From positions 1-18,182 of the forward strand of contig CAYLZO010000095.1 of NCBI GenBank assembly GCA_964387775.1: a stretch of DNA of 18,182 nt. The letters run 5' to 3'. Both the position numbers and the translations under genes were made by a program. The stretch is from CAYLZO01 sp964387775. GTDB taxonomy: Bacteria > Chloroflexota > Anaerolineae > JAAYZQ01. A model generated the notes under the pieces. That model saw nothing but the letters and a program-made list of their open reading frames with translations, did no database searches and had not been told where the DNA came from. Below are positions 1 to 6,384 of this stretch, piece by piece (position 1 is the stretch's first letter; each line of letters opens with the position of its first letter).

Positions 1-483
1 GTAACCGCCTCGGGCACCGTGGGCGCGGCGCTCGAAGCGGCCGACGAGGGCGTGCCGGCCCTGGCCGTCAGCCTGGAGACCCACAAGCAGTACCATTACA
101 ACCACTCTGAGGACGTCGATTTTGCGGCGGCGGCCCACTTTACCCGCTATTTCGCCGCCCAGATGCTGGCCCGCGAGTTGCCGCCCGACGTGGACGTGCT
201 CAAGCTCGAAGTCCCCGACGACGCTACCTCCGAGACCCCCTGGCGCGTGACCCGGCTCTCGCAACAGCGCTACTACCGCGCCCTGCCCAGCGGCCGCCGC
301 CACCTGGCCGAGAAACGGCGCCTGGGCTACGAAATGGCCATCGATTACGACACGCTGGAATCCGATTCGGACATCCAGGCCGTACTGGTGGATCGCGTCG
401 TCGCCGTGACGCCCCTCAGCCTGGACCTGACCTCGCGGGTCGCCTTCGAAGACCTGGAGGCGCGGCTGGGCCACTCGAGCTAG
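1..483 (+). CDS. surE: 5'/3'-nucleotidase SurE, C-terminal part (cut by window start)
   Basis: The frame is open from the first base and reads 160 residues to a TAG at 481-483; the N-terminal part lies outside the window. The visible start (VTASGTVGAALEAADEGVPALAVSL, read as two adjoining pieces SGTVGAALEA and GVPALAVSL) matches the conserved SurE segment in which a Ser/Gly-Thr-Val-Gly-Ala loop precedes the 'GIPALAvSl' strand. The remainder, with a YYR and a tail reading VDRVVAVTPLSLDLTS, is the typical SurE C-terminus with its 'vsiTPL..dlT' ending. SurE proteins are metal-dependent phosphatases that remove phosphate from 5'- and 3'-nucleotides, including in stationary-phase stress. The catalytic Asp-Asp and Asn residues would be upstream and cannot be checked. 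The response regulator starts only 10 bases downstream, so the two are probably cotranscribed. Confidence 0.88.
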   Translation, partial: VTASGTVGAALEAADEGVPALAVSLETHKQYHYNHSEDVDFAAAAHFTRYFAAQMLARELPPDVDVLKLEVPDDATSETPWRVTRLSQQRYYRALPSGRRHLAEKRRLGYEMAIDYDTLESDSDIQAVLVDRVVAVTPLSLDLTSRVAFEDLEARLGHSS

Positions 484-493
484 TGGAGGGATC

Positions 494-1579
494 ATGGCTG
501 GAGAAACAGTACTCATCGTCGAAGACCGCCGGGAGAACATCGTCCACCTGGCGAACAACGTGCTCAAGCCCAACGGCTACCAGGTCATCACCGCCATGGA
601 CGGCCAGCGGGGCCTCAAGCGCATCCTGGCCGACCGGCCGGACCTGGTCGTCATGGACCTGAACATGCCCAAGATGGATGGGCTGGAGGTGCTGGGCGCC
701 TTGCAGGAGCGTCAGGTGGACGTGCCCGTCATCCTGACCACCTTCTACGGCTCGGAGCACGTCGCCGAGCAGGCCCTGCGCCTGGGCGCCGTCGAGTACG
801 TCGTCAAGCCCTACAAGATCGAGGACATGCTGGCCGCGGTGGAGCGGGCGCTGAGCCGCCACCCCGCCTCTCTCCCACCTCCCGAGCCCAAACCCGAAGA
901 GGTCATGCCCCTCACCCGCCAGGTCGAGCGCTGGATGCGCGACATGAACATCCTGACCCGCGTCGGCAAGGCGCTGGTCGCCCAGCTCGACCTGGATCGG
1001 GTCTGCAAGCGCACCATCGAGGCCGCCATTTATATCACGCGGGCCGACCACGCCCTGCTCTTCCTCCATCCCGAGGGAGAGCAGGATGACCTGCACCTGC
1101 GCGCCCGCCGGGGGCCGCGCGATCCCCAGGTCCACCTCGCAGAGGAGCCCATTGCCAGCCCGACGATCCAAAGGGTAGCGAGGACAGGCCGGGCGCTGCG
1201 CCTGGCAAACACCCAGAGGGACACGACGCTCACGGACCTGGCCCAGGATCTGCTGGGTCCCATCGCCGCTGCGCCGCTGCGCTGGCAGGGGCAAGGCCAG
1301 GGGGTCTTGCTCGTGGCACGGATGTCGGGAGAGTTGGACTTGACCGAATCAGACCTGGAATGGCTCAGCGGCCTGGCCGACTATGCCGCCATCGCCGTGC
1401 GCAACGCCCGGGCGGTGGCCGAACGGGCGCAACAAGTCCCGGCGCCATCGCCAGATACAGAAATCGTACGAGAGATAAAGCAACAACTGGACGAGCTCGG
1501 GGATCAACTCGAATCGGCCGCCGGTACCATTCACGGCCTGGTGGCCCGGCTGGACCAAGAGAAGCCTACGGAACGTTAG
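494..1579 (+). CDS. Response regulator with N-terminal REC and a GAF-like domain
   Basis: A 361-residue protein. Residues 5-122 are a CheY-like receiver: acidic pair E10/D11, phosphoacceptor D55 in VVMDLNMPK, the conserved Thr at 82/83, and K105 in the VVKPYK motif. Residues about 155-315 look like a GAF sensor domain (ILTRVGKALVAQLDLDRVC at its start, and a LSGLADYAAIAVRNA helix at its end). Residues about 325-357 are a short amphipathic, probably coiled-coil helix. There is no DNA-binding, HisKA, GGDEF or other output domain, so it is more likely a single-domain-type adaptor or a regulator acting by protein contact than a transcription factor. No histidine kinase is in the window. It follows surE by 10 bases with a GGAGGG ribosome binding site, suggesting cotranscription. 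Its stop codon lies in the first bases of a palindromic repeat. Confidence 0.85.
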   Translation: MAGETVLIVEDRRENIVHLANNVLKPNGYQVITAMDGQRGLKRILADRPDLVVMDLNMPKMDGLEVLGALQERQVDVPVILTTFYGSEHVAEQALRLGAVEYVVKPYKIEDMLAAVERALSRHPASLPPPEPKPEEVMPLTRQVERWMRDMNILTRVGKALVAQLDLDRVCKRTIEAAIYITRADHALLFLHPEGEQDDLHLRARRGPRDPQVHLAEEPIASPTIQRVARTGRALRLANTQRDTTLTDLAQDLLGPIAAAPLRWQGQGQGVLLVARMSGELDLTESDLEWLSGLADYAAIAVRNARAVAERAQQVPAPSPDTEIVREIKQQLDELGDQLESAAGTIHGLVARLDQEKPTER

Positions 1580-1711
1580 CAGCCTGTGGGAGAAGTCGGT
1601 TTCCCCCTGCTGCTAGGACGCGGATTCGCGCAGATACACACTGATTTTGCCTTTTATCTGCGTGAATCTGCGACATCTGCGTCCCATGATCCTTTCTCCG
1701 ACAGCCTGCTA
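1577..1711. repeat. Composite palindromic repeat between convergent genes
   Basis: The outer ends are imperfect inverted repeats, 1577-1594 (TAGCAGCCTGTGGGAGAA) and 1694-1711 (TTCTCCGACAGCCTGCTA), which match at 16 of 18 positions after reverse complementing. Inside them, 1577-1616 can fold on itself (TAGCAGC against GCTGCTA). The arms 1619-1635 and 1656-1672 pair at 15 of 17 positions around a 20-base loop, with the ATCTGCG module repeated once more at 1675-1681. The left end contains the TAG stop of the response regulator and the right end the TAG stop of the membrane protein gene on the other strand. The ATCTGCG-type hairpin resembles dispersed intergenic repeats seen in several environmental phyla (recalled, not searched). 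It may also work as a bidirectional terminator. Confidence 0.75.
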
Positions 1712-2098
1712 GACGCCAAAGAGCTGATCGGCCAGGACCGACAGGCCTAAAACGATGGCGCCGGCCAGCGCAAAGAGAAAGGTCAGCGAGACGCCCCGCT
1801 CGCTGCGGGGCCGATCCGCTTCCAGCAGGTCCTGGGCGCCCTTTTTCTGGACCAGCACGCGCAGCGGAATGGCCAGCGTCGCGCCCACGTCAAAGAAAAA
1901 GGGCAGCATGGCCAGCGCAAAGAGGGCGATGGCACCCAACAGCAGCGCCCCCGCCGGCGAGCCAAAGTGCCCTTCGACGAGGCTCACCACCAGCCACACG
2001 GCGAGGGTCAGCCCCACGTCGATGACTACGGCCAGGAGTACGCCCCTGGCAAAGCTACAAACCCGCAGCCATCCGCCCCGTTGAGATCCTTCGCCCAT
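1709..2098 (-). CDS. Small hypothetical membrane protein (about three helices)
   Basis: A 129-residue protein I do not recognise. Hydrophobic stretches at about residues 18-42, 48-68 (possibly continuing to 80) and 102-124 suggest three transmembrane helices. A charged loop at 84-101 (KKGAQDLLEADRPRSE) separates helices two and three. No cysteine pair, metal motif or signal peptidase site stands out. A clear GAGGAGG ribosome binding site precedes the ATG at 2098, which supports this start. It lies 52 bases after sfsA on the same strand, and a hairpin in that gap may separate them. Its TAG stop is in the terminal inverted repeat of the composite repeat at 1577-1711, so the original C-terminus may have been altered when the repeat arrived. 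Function unknown. Confidence 0.65.
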   Translation of the reverse strand: MGEGSQRGGWLRVCSFARGVLLAVVIDVGLTLAVWLVVSLVEGHFGSPAGALLLGAIALFALAMLPFFFDVGATLAIPLRVLVQKKGAQDLLEADRPRSERGVSLTFLFALAGAIVLGLSVLADQLFGV

Positions 2099-2127
2099 CT
2101 GGTTCAGCCTCCTCGCTAACTATAAAC

Positions 2128-2147
2128 CCTGCCGACTGTCCGGCAGG
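2128..2147 (-). terminator. Hairpin after sfsA, weak terminator or attenuator
   Basis: CCTGCCG at 2128-2134 and CGGCAGG at 2141-2147 form a perfect 7-bp G+C-rich stem with a 6-base loop. It begins 4 bases beyond the sfsA stop codon. On the minus strand the stem is followed by GTTTATAG, a poor T-tract, so termination would be partial at best. It may set lower expression of the downstream membrane protein gene. Confidence 0.45.
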
Positions 2148-2150
2148 TTC

Positions 2151-2912
2151 CTAGCCTGCATCCAAGCGCGGATCCAAATGAACGGGCAGAGCCCGCTCGA
2201 TCTCGACCCGGCCCGGCTCCACCCGGCAGCCATAGGCATAGACCTCGACGCCGCACCGGGCCGCAGCCCGCAGTGCCCGCCCGAACTCCGGGTCCGACTC
2301 GTCGTGGGGGCGAAAGCCCACGGCATCGTCGCGCTGCACGACGAACGTCACCGCCGCCCGGTAGCCGGCCTCGACCGCCTCGGCCAGCTCCTCGACGTGG
2401 CGCCGGCCTCGAGCCGTGACCGCGTCGGGGAAGCAGCCCAGGCCGTCCACCACCAGCGTCACCGACTTGACTTCGAGCAGGCACAGGCGCCGGTCGGGCG
2501 CGTCCAGGAGAAAGTCGAAGCGGCTACGGCCCCACGTCACTTCACGGCGCACCGCCGAATAGCCGGCCAGCAGCGCCAGCGCCCCCTCGTGCAGCGCCTC
2601 CGCCACCAGCTCGTTGGGCAGCCGGGCATCGACCGACACCCAACGCCCCTTGAACTCGATCAGGGCCATGTCGTAGTCGGTCTTGCGGTGGGGACCAGGC
2701 CGCTCGACGAGAAGGGCACGCCGCCCCGGCACCAACAACTCGCCCAGCCGCCCCGAGTTGGGCAGGTGCGCCCAGACCGCCTGCCCGTCCACCTCGACCG
2801 TCACCCGGAAACGGTTATCGCGGGCCAGAAAACGACCTTCCACAACCTGGCCCTGGATCTCCACAATTGGCTCGCAGAGAAATGGCCCTGACACGGGGGC
2901 CATTTCAAGCAT
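2151..2912 (-). CDS. sfsA: SfsA family protein (sugar fermentation stimulation protein)
   Basis: A 253-residue protein, about the usual SfsA length. Family hallmarks are visible in order: the N-terminal OB-like part with RFLARDNRFRV and HLPNSGRLGELL, then the nuclease-fold part with RSRFDFLL, CLLEVKSVTL and FPDAVTARGRRHVEEL. The Asp and Glu/Lys of the D...ExK arrangement (FDFLL, LLEVKS) are present, so the predicted restriction-enzyme-like fold is intact. SfsA was named for an E. coli maltose-metabolism phenotype and is reported to bind DNA; its biochemical role is unsettled. The start is not certain: ATG at 2912 is 6 bases after the DUF5615 relic stop with no clear ribosome binding site, and an in-frame ATG three codons later is possible. 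Translation may be coupled to the upstream frame. Confidence 0.9.
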   Translation of the reverse strand: MLEMAPVSGPFLCEPIVEIQGQVVEGRFLARDNRFRVTVEVDGQAVWAHLPNSGRLGELLVPGRRALLVERPGPHRKTDYDMALIEFKGRWVSVDARLPNELVAEALHEGALALLAGYSAVRREVTWGRSRFDFLLDAPDRRLCLLEVKSVTLVVDGLGCFPDAVTARGRRHVEELAEAVEAGYRAAVTFVVQRDDAVGFRPHDESDPEFGRALRAAARCGVEVYAYGCRVEPGRVEIERALPVHLDPRLDAG

Positions 2913-2918
2913 ATGGTG

Positions 2919-3122
2919 CTATGATTTGCTGAGCAACGGACGCTGGCGAACCCAACCCCGGCCCACTACTGTGAATTGCCCTCTAAACTGGATGCTGGCC
3001 AATTTGAGCAACCCCACAAGACGTTCAGGAGAATCCTCGATGATGCTCGCCACATCGTGACTAGCAGCCCGCAAGTGGCGGATCGTTGCCACAGGGATAT
3101 TCTCATTCGCCAGAAACCGCAT
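2919..3122 (-). pseudogene. DUF5615 (PIN-like) toxin relic with central deletion
   Basis: A 67-residue frame starting with ATG at 3122. Its first 35 residues (MRFLANENIPVATIRHLR..SHDVASIIED) match the N-terminus of DUF5615 PIN-like proteins, normally beginning MRFLADENIP. Its last part (GQFTVVGRGWVRQRPL) matches their C-terminus. The roughly 50 residues between, which in the family carry further acidic residues and the 'lltfDrDF' segment, are missing, so the protein is well under the usual length of about 110-120. The conserved acidic residue of ADEN is also replaced (ANEN). The reading frame remains open across the junction. It overlaps the DUF433 stop codon by one base (TGATG), the standard arrangement of DUF433-DUF5615 toxin-antitoxin pairs. 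I infer an inactive toxin. A small working variant is less likely. Confidence 0.7.
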
Positions 3123-3364
3123 CAAGCCAACCCAGCAGGTTCGAGAACAAAGAGAGACTCCTCACGCATACACTCCTGGGCAAAGGCAAAGACGGACCGC
3201 AGCTTCTCTCTGGTCAGTGTCGGGTAATTGGCCAAGACCTCTTGCTCGGTCCAGCCAGCAGCAAAGAGACTCAGCAAGAACTCGACAGAAAGACGCGTCC
3301 CTTTGACCACGGGTTTGCCTAGCAACACGTCTGGATCAGAATGAATGTGGTCTCGCCAATCCAT
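3122..3364 (-). CDS. DUF433 domain protein, antitoxin-type
   Basis: An 80-residue protein. The sequence MDWRDHIHSDPDVLLGKPVVKGTRLSVEFLLSLFAAGW (read as IHSDPDVLLGKPVVKGTR, then VEFLLSLFAAGW) is the hallmark of DUF433, a small winged-helix domain; TEQEVLANYPTLTREKLRSV is the following helix pair. Members commonly precede a DUF5615 PIN-like toxin and are taken as its antitoxin. That is the arrangement here, with TGATG overlap. The start at ATG 3364 is supported by a GGAGGG ribosome binding site 6 bases upstream; the same frame stays open far upstream only as a shadow of rtcB. It lies 20 bases downstream of rtcB and so is probably read from the long operon. The domain is complete although its toxin partner is not. 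Confidence 0.85.
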   Translation of the reverse strand: MDWRDHIHSDPDVLLGKPVVKGTRLSVEFLLSLFAAGWTEQEVLANYPTLTREKLRSVFAFAQECMREESLFVLEPAGLA

Positions 3365-3384
3365 AGGAACCCTCCATGTCGCCA

Positions 3385-4839
3385 CTAGCCCTTCATCACC
3401 GCCAGCGGCCGCAGGCGGGCCACCTTGCGGGCCAACCCCGCGCCGTGGACCACCTCGATGACGGCGTCGATGTCCTTGTAGGCGTCGGGCGCCTCTTCGG
3501 CCAGGCCGGCCATGCTCCCCGCCCGCACGCGGATGCCCCGCTGCTCCAACTCGTCGCGCAGATCTTGACCCCAGATCTTCTTTTTGGCCGCCGTGCGGCT
3601 CATCGTCCGGCCCGCGCCGTGGGCCGTGGTGCCAAAGCTCTCCTCCATCGCGTCGGTCGTGCCGACCAGCACGTAGGACGCCGTGCCCATGTCGCCGGGC
3701 ACCAGCACCGGCTGGCCGATGTCGCGGTAGACCGGCCGCACCTCGGGATGCCCCGGCCCAAAGGCCCGCGTCGCGCCCTTGCGGTGCACGCACAGCTTCA
3801 TCGTTTCGCCGTCCACCACGTGCTCCTCGATCTTGGCCACGTTATGGCAGACGTCGTAGACGGTGTGCAGGTCAAAGTCCTTGACCTTGCCGGCCAGGAT
3901 CTGCTCAAAGCTCTGGCGGGCCAGGCCGGCCATCGACTGGCGGTTGGCCCAGGCATAGTTGGCCGCGCACTTCATCGCGCCGTAGTATTGCCGGCCCTCG
4001 GGTGAGTCGAGGGGCGCGCAGACCAACTGCCGGTCGGGCAGCTCGATGTTGTACTTGCGCACCGCGCTCTGCAGGCTCTTGACATAGTCGCTGCACACCT
4101 GGTGGCCAAAGCCCCGCGAGCCGGAGTGGATCGAGACCACCAACTGCCCCTGGAAGAGGCGGAAGGCGTCGGCCACCTCCTCGTCATAGACCACGTCCAC
4201 CTGCTGGAGCTCGATAAAGTGGTTACCCGAGCCCAGGGTGCCGAGCTGAGGGCCGCCCCGCTGCTTGGCCCGCTGGCTCACGGCCGAGGGATCGGCGCCC
4301 TCCATGGCCCCGCCCTCCTCCAGACGCTCCAGGTCCTCGGGCCGGCCGTAGCCGGCCTTGACTGCCCAGGCCGCGCCTTTGACCATCACCTCGTCCATCT
4401 CGCGGGGCGACACCTTGCGCGCGCCGCCGCCCTTGCCCACGCCGCTGGGGATGTTGTTGTACAGCGCCGTGATCAGGCCGTCGATCTCGTCCTCGACCTC
4501 TTTGGCCAGCAGGTCCGAGGCCATGAGGCGCACGCCGCAATTGATGTCGTAGCCGACGGCCCCCGGCGAAATGACGCCATCGGGGTAGCGCGTCGGCACC
4601 ACGCCGCCGATGGGCGGTCCGTAGCCCTGGTGGGCGTCAGGCATGACCAACACCCACTTGACCACACCCGGCATCGCCGCCGTGTTGACCAACTGCTCCA
4701 GCGACCGATCGCCGAAAATCAAGCCTAGCAACTCGTCGCTGGCATAGATCCGCGCCGGGACCCTCATATCCGACCGGAAACTCATCGGGATCTCCCACAC
4801 GTATTCACTGATCCGTACCAGATCTGATTTCTTGACCAT
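3385..4839 (-). CDS. rtcB: RNA-splicing ligase RtcB
   Basis: A 484-residue GTP- and Mn-dependent RNA ligase that joins 2',3'-cyclic phosphate or 3'-phosphate ends to 5'-OH ends in tRNA splicing or RNA repair. The metal and nucleotide residues of the family are all visible: D98 and C101 in GYDINCGVR, H207 in GSGNHFIE, H238 in IHSGSRG, H332 in DVCHNVA, and H407 in HGAGRTMSR, the residue that takes GMP. Length and spacing agree closely with the archaeal (Pyrococcus) type, which needs archease for multiple turnover. ATG at 4839 follows a GGGATGA ribosome binding site. The gene encoding archease, fused to RibF, lies immediately upstream on the same strand across 96 bases of repeats. DUF433 follows after 20 bases. 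I see no rtcA or rtcR, so this is not a stress-inducible Rtc operon of the E. coli type. Confidence 0.97.
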   Translation of the reverse strand: MVKKSDLVRISEYVWEIPMSFRSDMRVPARIYASDELLGLIFGDRSLEQLVNTAAMPGVVKWVLVMPDAHQGYGPPIGGVVPTRYPDGVISPGAVGYDINCGVRLMASDLLAKEVEDEIDGLITALYNNIPSGVGKGGGARKVSPREMDEVMVKGAAWAVKAGYGRPEDLERLEEGGAMEGADPSAVSQRAKQRGGPQLGTLGSGNHFIELQQVDVVYDEEVADAFRLFQGQLVVSIHSGSRGFGHQVCSDYVKSLQSAVRKYNIELPDRQLVCAPLDSPEGRQYYGAMKCAANYAWANRQSMAGLARQSFEQILAGKVKDFDLHTVYDVCHNVAKIEEHVVDGETMKLCVHRKGATRAFGPGHPEVRPVYRDIGQPVLVPGDMGTASYVLVGTTDAMEESFGTTAHGAGRTMSRTAAKKKIWGQDLRDELEQRGIRVRAGSMAGLAEEAPDAYKDIDAVIEVVHGAGLARKVARLRPLAVMKG

Positions 4840-4856
4840 GTTCTCATCCCTTCTGA

Positions 4857-4932
4857 GGGTTAAGGTTGAGGATTAAGGTTGAGTCTCAAACCGCACCCCA
4901 ACCTCAACACTAACCTTAACCCTTAGCCTCAA
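4857..4932. repeat. TTAAGGTTGAG direct and inverted repeats between archease and rtcB
   Basis: The 96-base gap between the ribF-archease stop and the rtcB start is almost wholly repeats. TTAAGGTTGAG occurs twice with a 13-base period (4860-4870 and 4873-4883). The complementary module returns at 4899-4932 (AACCTCAAC, AACCTTAACCC, AGCCTCAAC). The arms 4857-4867 and 4912-4922 form a perfect 11-bp stem (GGGTTAAGGTT with AACCTTAACCC). No T-tract follows on the minus strand, so it is not a clear terminator. It may be a dispersed repeat or an RNA structure that affects rtcB expression. Confidence 0.75.
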
Positions 4933-4935
4933 CAC

Positions 4936-6360
4936 TCACACATCAAACGTAATAGCCGTAGTCCAACCACCTTTGTCTTTCTTCAACCTTAAATTGTGAA
5001 ACGTCGCGGCCTTGATGTCGGCCTTGGTCTCCTCGGCGGGGACGCCGCCCACCCGGGCCTTTAGGGCCACCGGCTCGGCGTCATCAGAAGTCCCGCCGTC
5101 CAACGTATCCACGCGAAAGTCAACGAATAGAAGCTCCTTGGCCTCGGCCAGGTAGAGCAGTTCGTTCAGCCAATCGACCAGGAGCATTTCCAGGTCGTCG
5201 GCTTCCAGCGAGACCTCGTGCCACTCCGTCGGCGCCTGGCCCTCCGCGCGGTCAGAGACCGGGTCGCCCATCAAACGGTACATGCCCTCCGCCGCCCCGA
5301 CAAAGAGATCGGGCAGTTCGGCACCCCACACGTCCAGGGCCCGGTCAGCAGTGTGTTCCAGCTCTTCGTAGTGGTAGTGGCAGGGGCTCGACTGTAGCCC
5401 GCCCGCCGCCAGCGCTGGCTCTTGCTCGCTCAAAATGCGCCTCGCTTCCCCTCCGTCCCGCTCGATCTGGGCTACGAGCTTGCTGATGTCCTCGAATCGC
5501 CGCTCGTCGCGCAACCGGGCCACGAACTCGACCACCAGGTCACAGCCATAGATGTTCCGCTCGAAATCAAAGACGTGCGTCTCGACCGTCCGCTGGACCG
5601 TCGTCCCCGCGACCGGATTCTGGAAGCTGGGCCGCACGCCCACGTCGGCCACCGCCGGATAGCGCTCTGTGCCGAGCACGGCATAGACGGCGTAGACGCC
5701 GTCGGCCGGAACGGCCCGCTCGGGGCGCACCTCCAGGTTGGCCGTCGGAAAGCCCAGCGTGTGGCCTCGCTGCGCGCCCATCACCACCTCGCCGGAGAGG
5801 CTCGGATATCGGCCCAGGAGCCGCGCCGCCTCCCCCACGCACCCCTCGGCCAGAAGCGCCCGGATGCGGCTACTGGAGATCACCTCTTCGCCGATGGACA
5901 CCGGCCCGTAGGCGTGGACCTCGTAGCCCAGCTCTTTCCCCAGCTCCCGCAGACGAGGGACGTCGCCTTCCCGGTCGCGGCCGAGGGCAAAATCCTCACC
6001 GACCCACAACTCGCGTATTCGCAGGTGCGCGGCTACGTCGGCCATAAACTCGCGGGCCGTCGTCTTGGCCACCTCGTGGTTAAAGGGCATCAACACGACC
6101 AGGTCCACGTCGAGCTTTTCGAGCAAAGCCACCTTTTCCCCGGGCGTCGTCAGGTAGCGGGGCGCCCGGCCCGGGGCCAGCACCACGGCCGGGTGGGGAT
6201 GGAAGGTGATCAGCGCCGCCAAGCGGTCGGTGGCCCGGGCCCGGGATACAACCTCGCCGATGAGGGCCTGGTGCCCGCGATGGATGCCGTCGAACGCGCC
6301 GATGGTCAGAATGGTTTCTTGTCGCAGATCGACCTTCGATAGGTCATCAATTACGTCCAT
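4936..6360 (-). CDS. ribF: RibF riboflavin kinase/FAD synthetase fused to archease
   Basis: A single 474-residue frame with two unrelated parts. Residues 1-180 are the FAD synthetase nucleotidyltransferase: GAFDGIHRGHQ at 21-31 and ISSSRIR at 161-167. Residues 183-308 are the riboflavin kinase: GHTLGFPTANLEV with PTAN at 205-208, and later VFDFERNIYG. Together these are a full-length RibF making FMN and then FAD. After a linker of about 20 residues (EPALAAGGLQSS), residues 328-474 are a complete archease domain: YEELEHTADRALDVWG with H336 and D339, LLVDWLNELLYLAE, and the C-terminal TAITFDV ending. Archease activates RtcB guanylylation, and rtcB is the next gene. No ATG, GTG or TTG start lies near the archease boundary, so a separate archease protein is unlikely. 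ATG at 6360 is 24 bases after truB with no strong ribosome binding site. No FMN riboswitch is visible. Confidence 0.93.
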   Translation of the reverse strand: MDVIDDLSKVDLRQETILTIGAFDGIHRGHQALIGEVVSRARATDRLAALITFHPHPAVVLAPGRAPRYLTTPGEKVALLEKLDVDLVVLMPFNHEVAKTTAREFMADVAAHLRIRELWVGEDFALGRDREGDVPRLRELGKELGYEVHAYGPVSIGEEVISSSRIRALLAEGCVGEAARLLGRYPSLSGEVVMGAQRGHTLGFPTANLEVRPERAVPADGVYAVYAVLGTERYPAVADVGVRPSFQNPVAGTTVQRTVETHVFDFERNIYGCDLVVEFVARLRDERRFEDISKLVAQIERDGGEARRILSEQEPALAAGGLQSSPCHYHYEELEHTADRALDVWGAELPDLFVGAAEGMYRLMGDPVSDRAEGQAPTEWHEVSLEADDLEMLLVDWLNELLYLAEAKELLFVDFRVDTLDGGTSDDAEPVALKARVGGVPAEETKADIKAATFHNLRLKKDKGGWTTAITFDV

Positions 6361-6384
6361 GTTGGATGCCAGGAGTCACAAGGG

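Noticed and set aside
3365..3793. Upstream extension of the DUF433 frame into rtcB
   Set aside because: The extra residues are an alternate-frame reading of rtcB; the DUF433 domain starts at ATG 3364 with a good GGAGGG site.
4936..5440. RibF-archease continuity as a frameshift or assembly artefact
   Set aside because: Both domains are intact in one frame with a plausible linker and no remnant start codon; no sequence sign of error was seen, although reads could not be inspected.
5422..6342. 306-codon open frame on the plus strand opposite ribF-archease
   Set aside because: Shadow frame; its product is His/Arg/Gly-rich with no domain, and the opposite strand has clear RibF motifs.
6361..6384. 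FMN riboswitch before ribF
   Set aside because: The truB-ribF gap is only 24 bases, too short for an RFN element, and no such motif is visible nearby.
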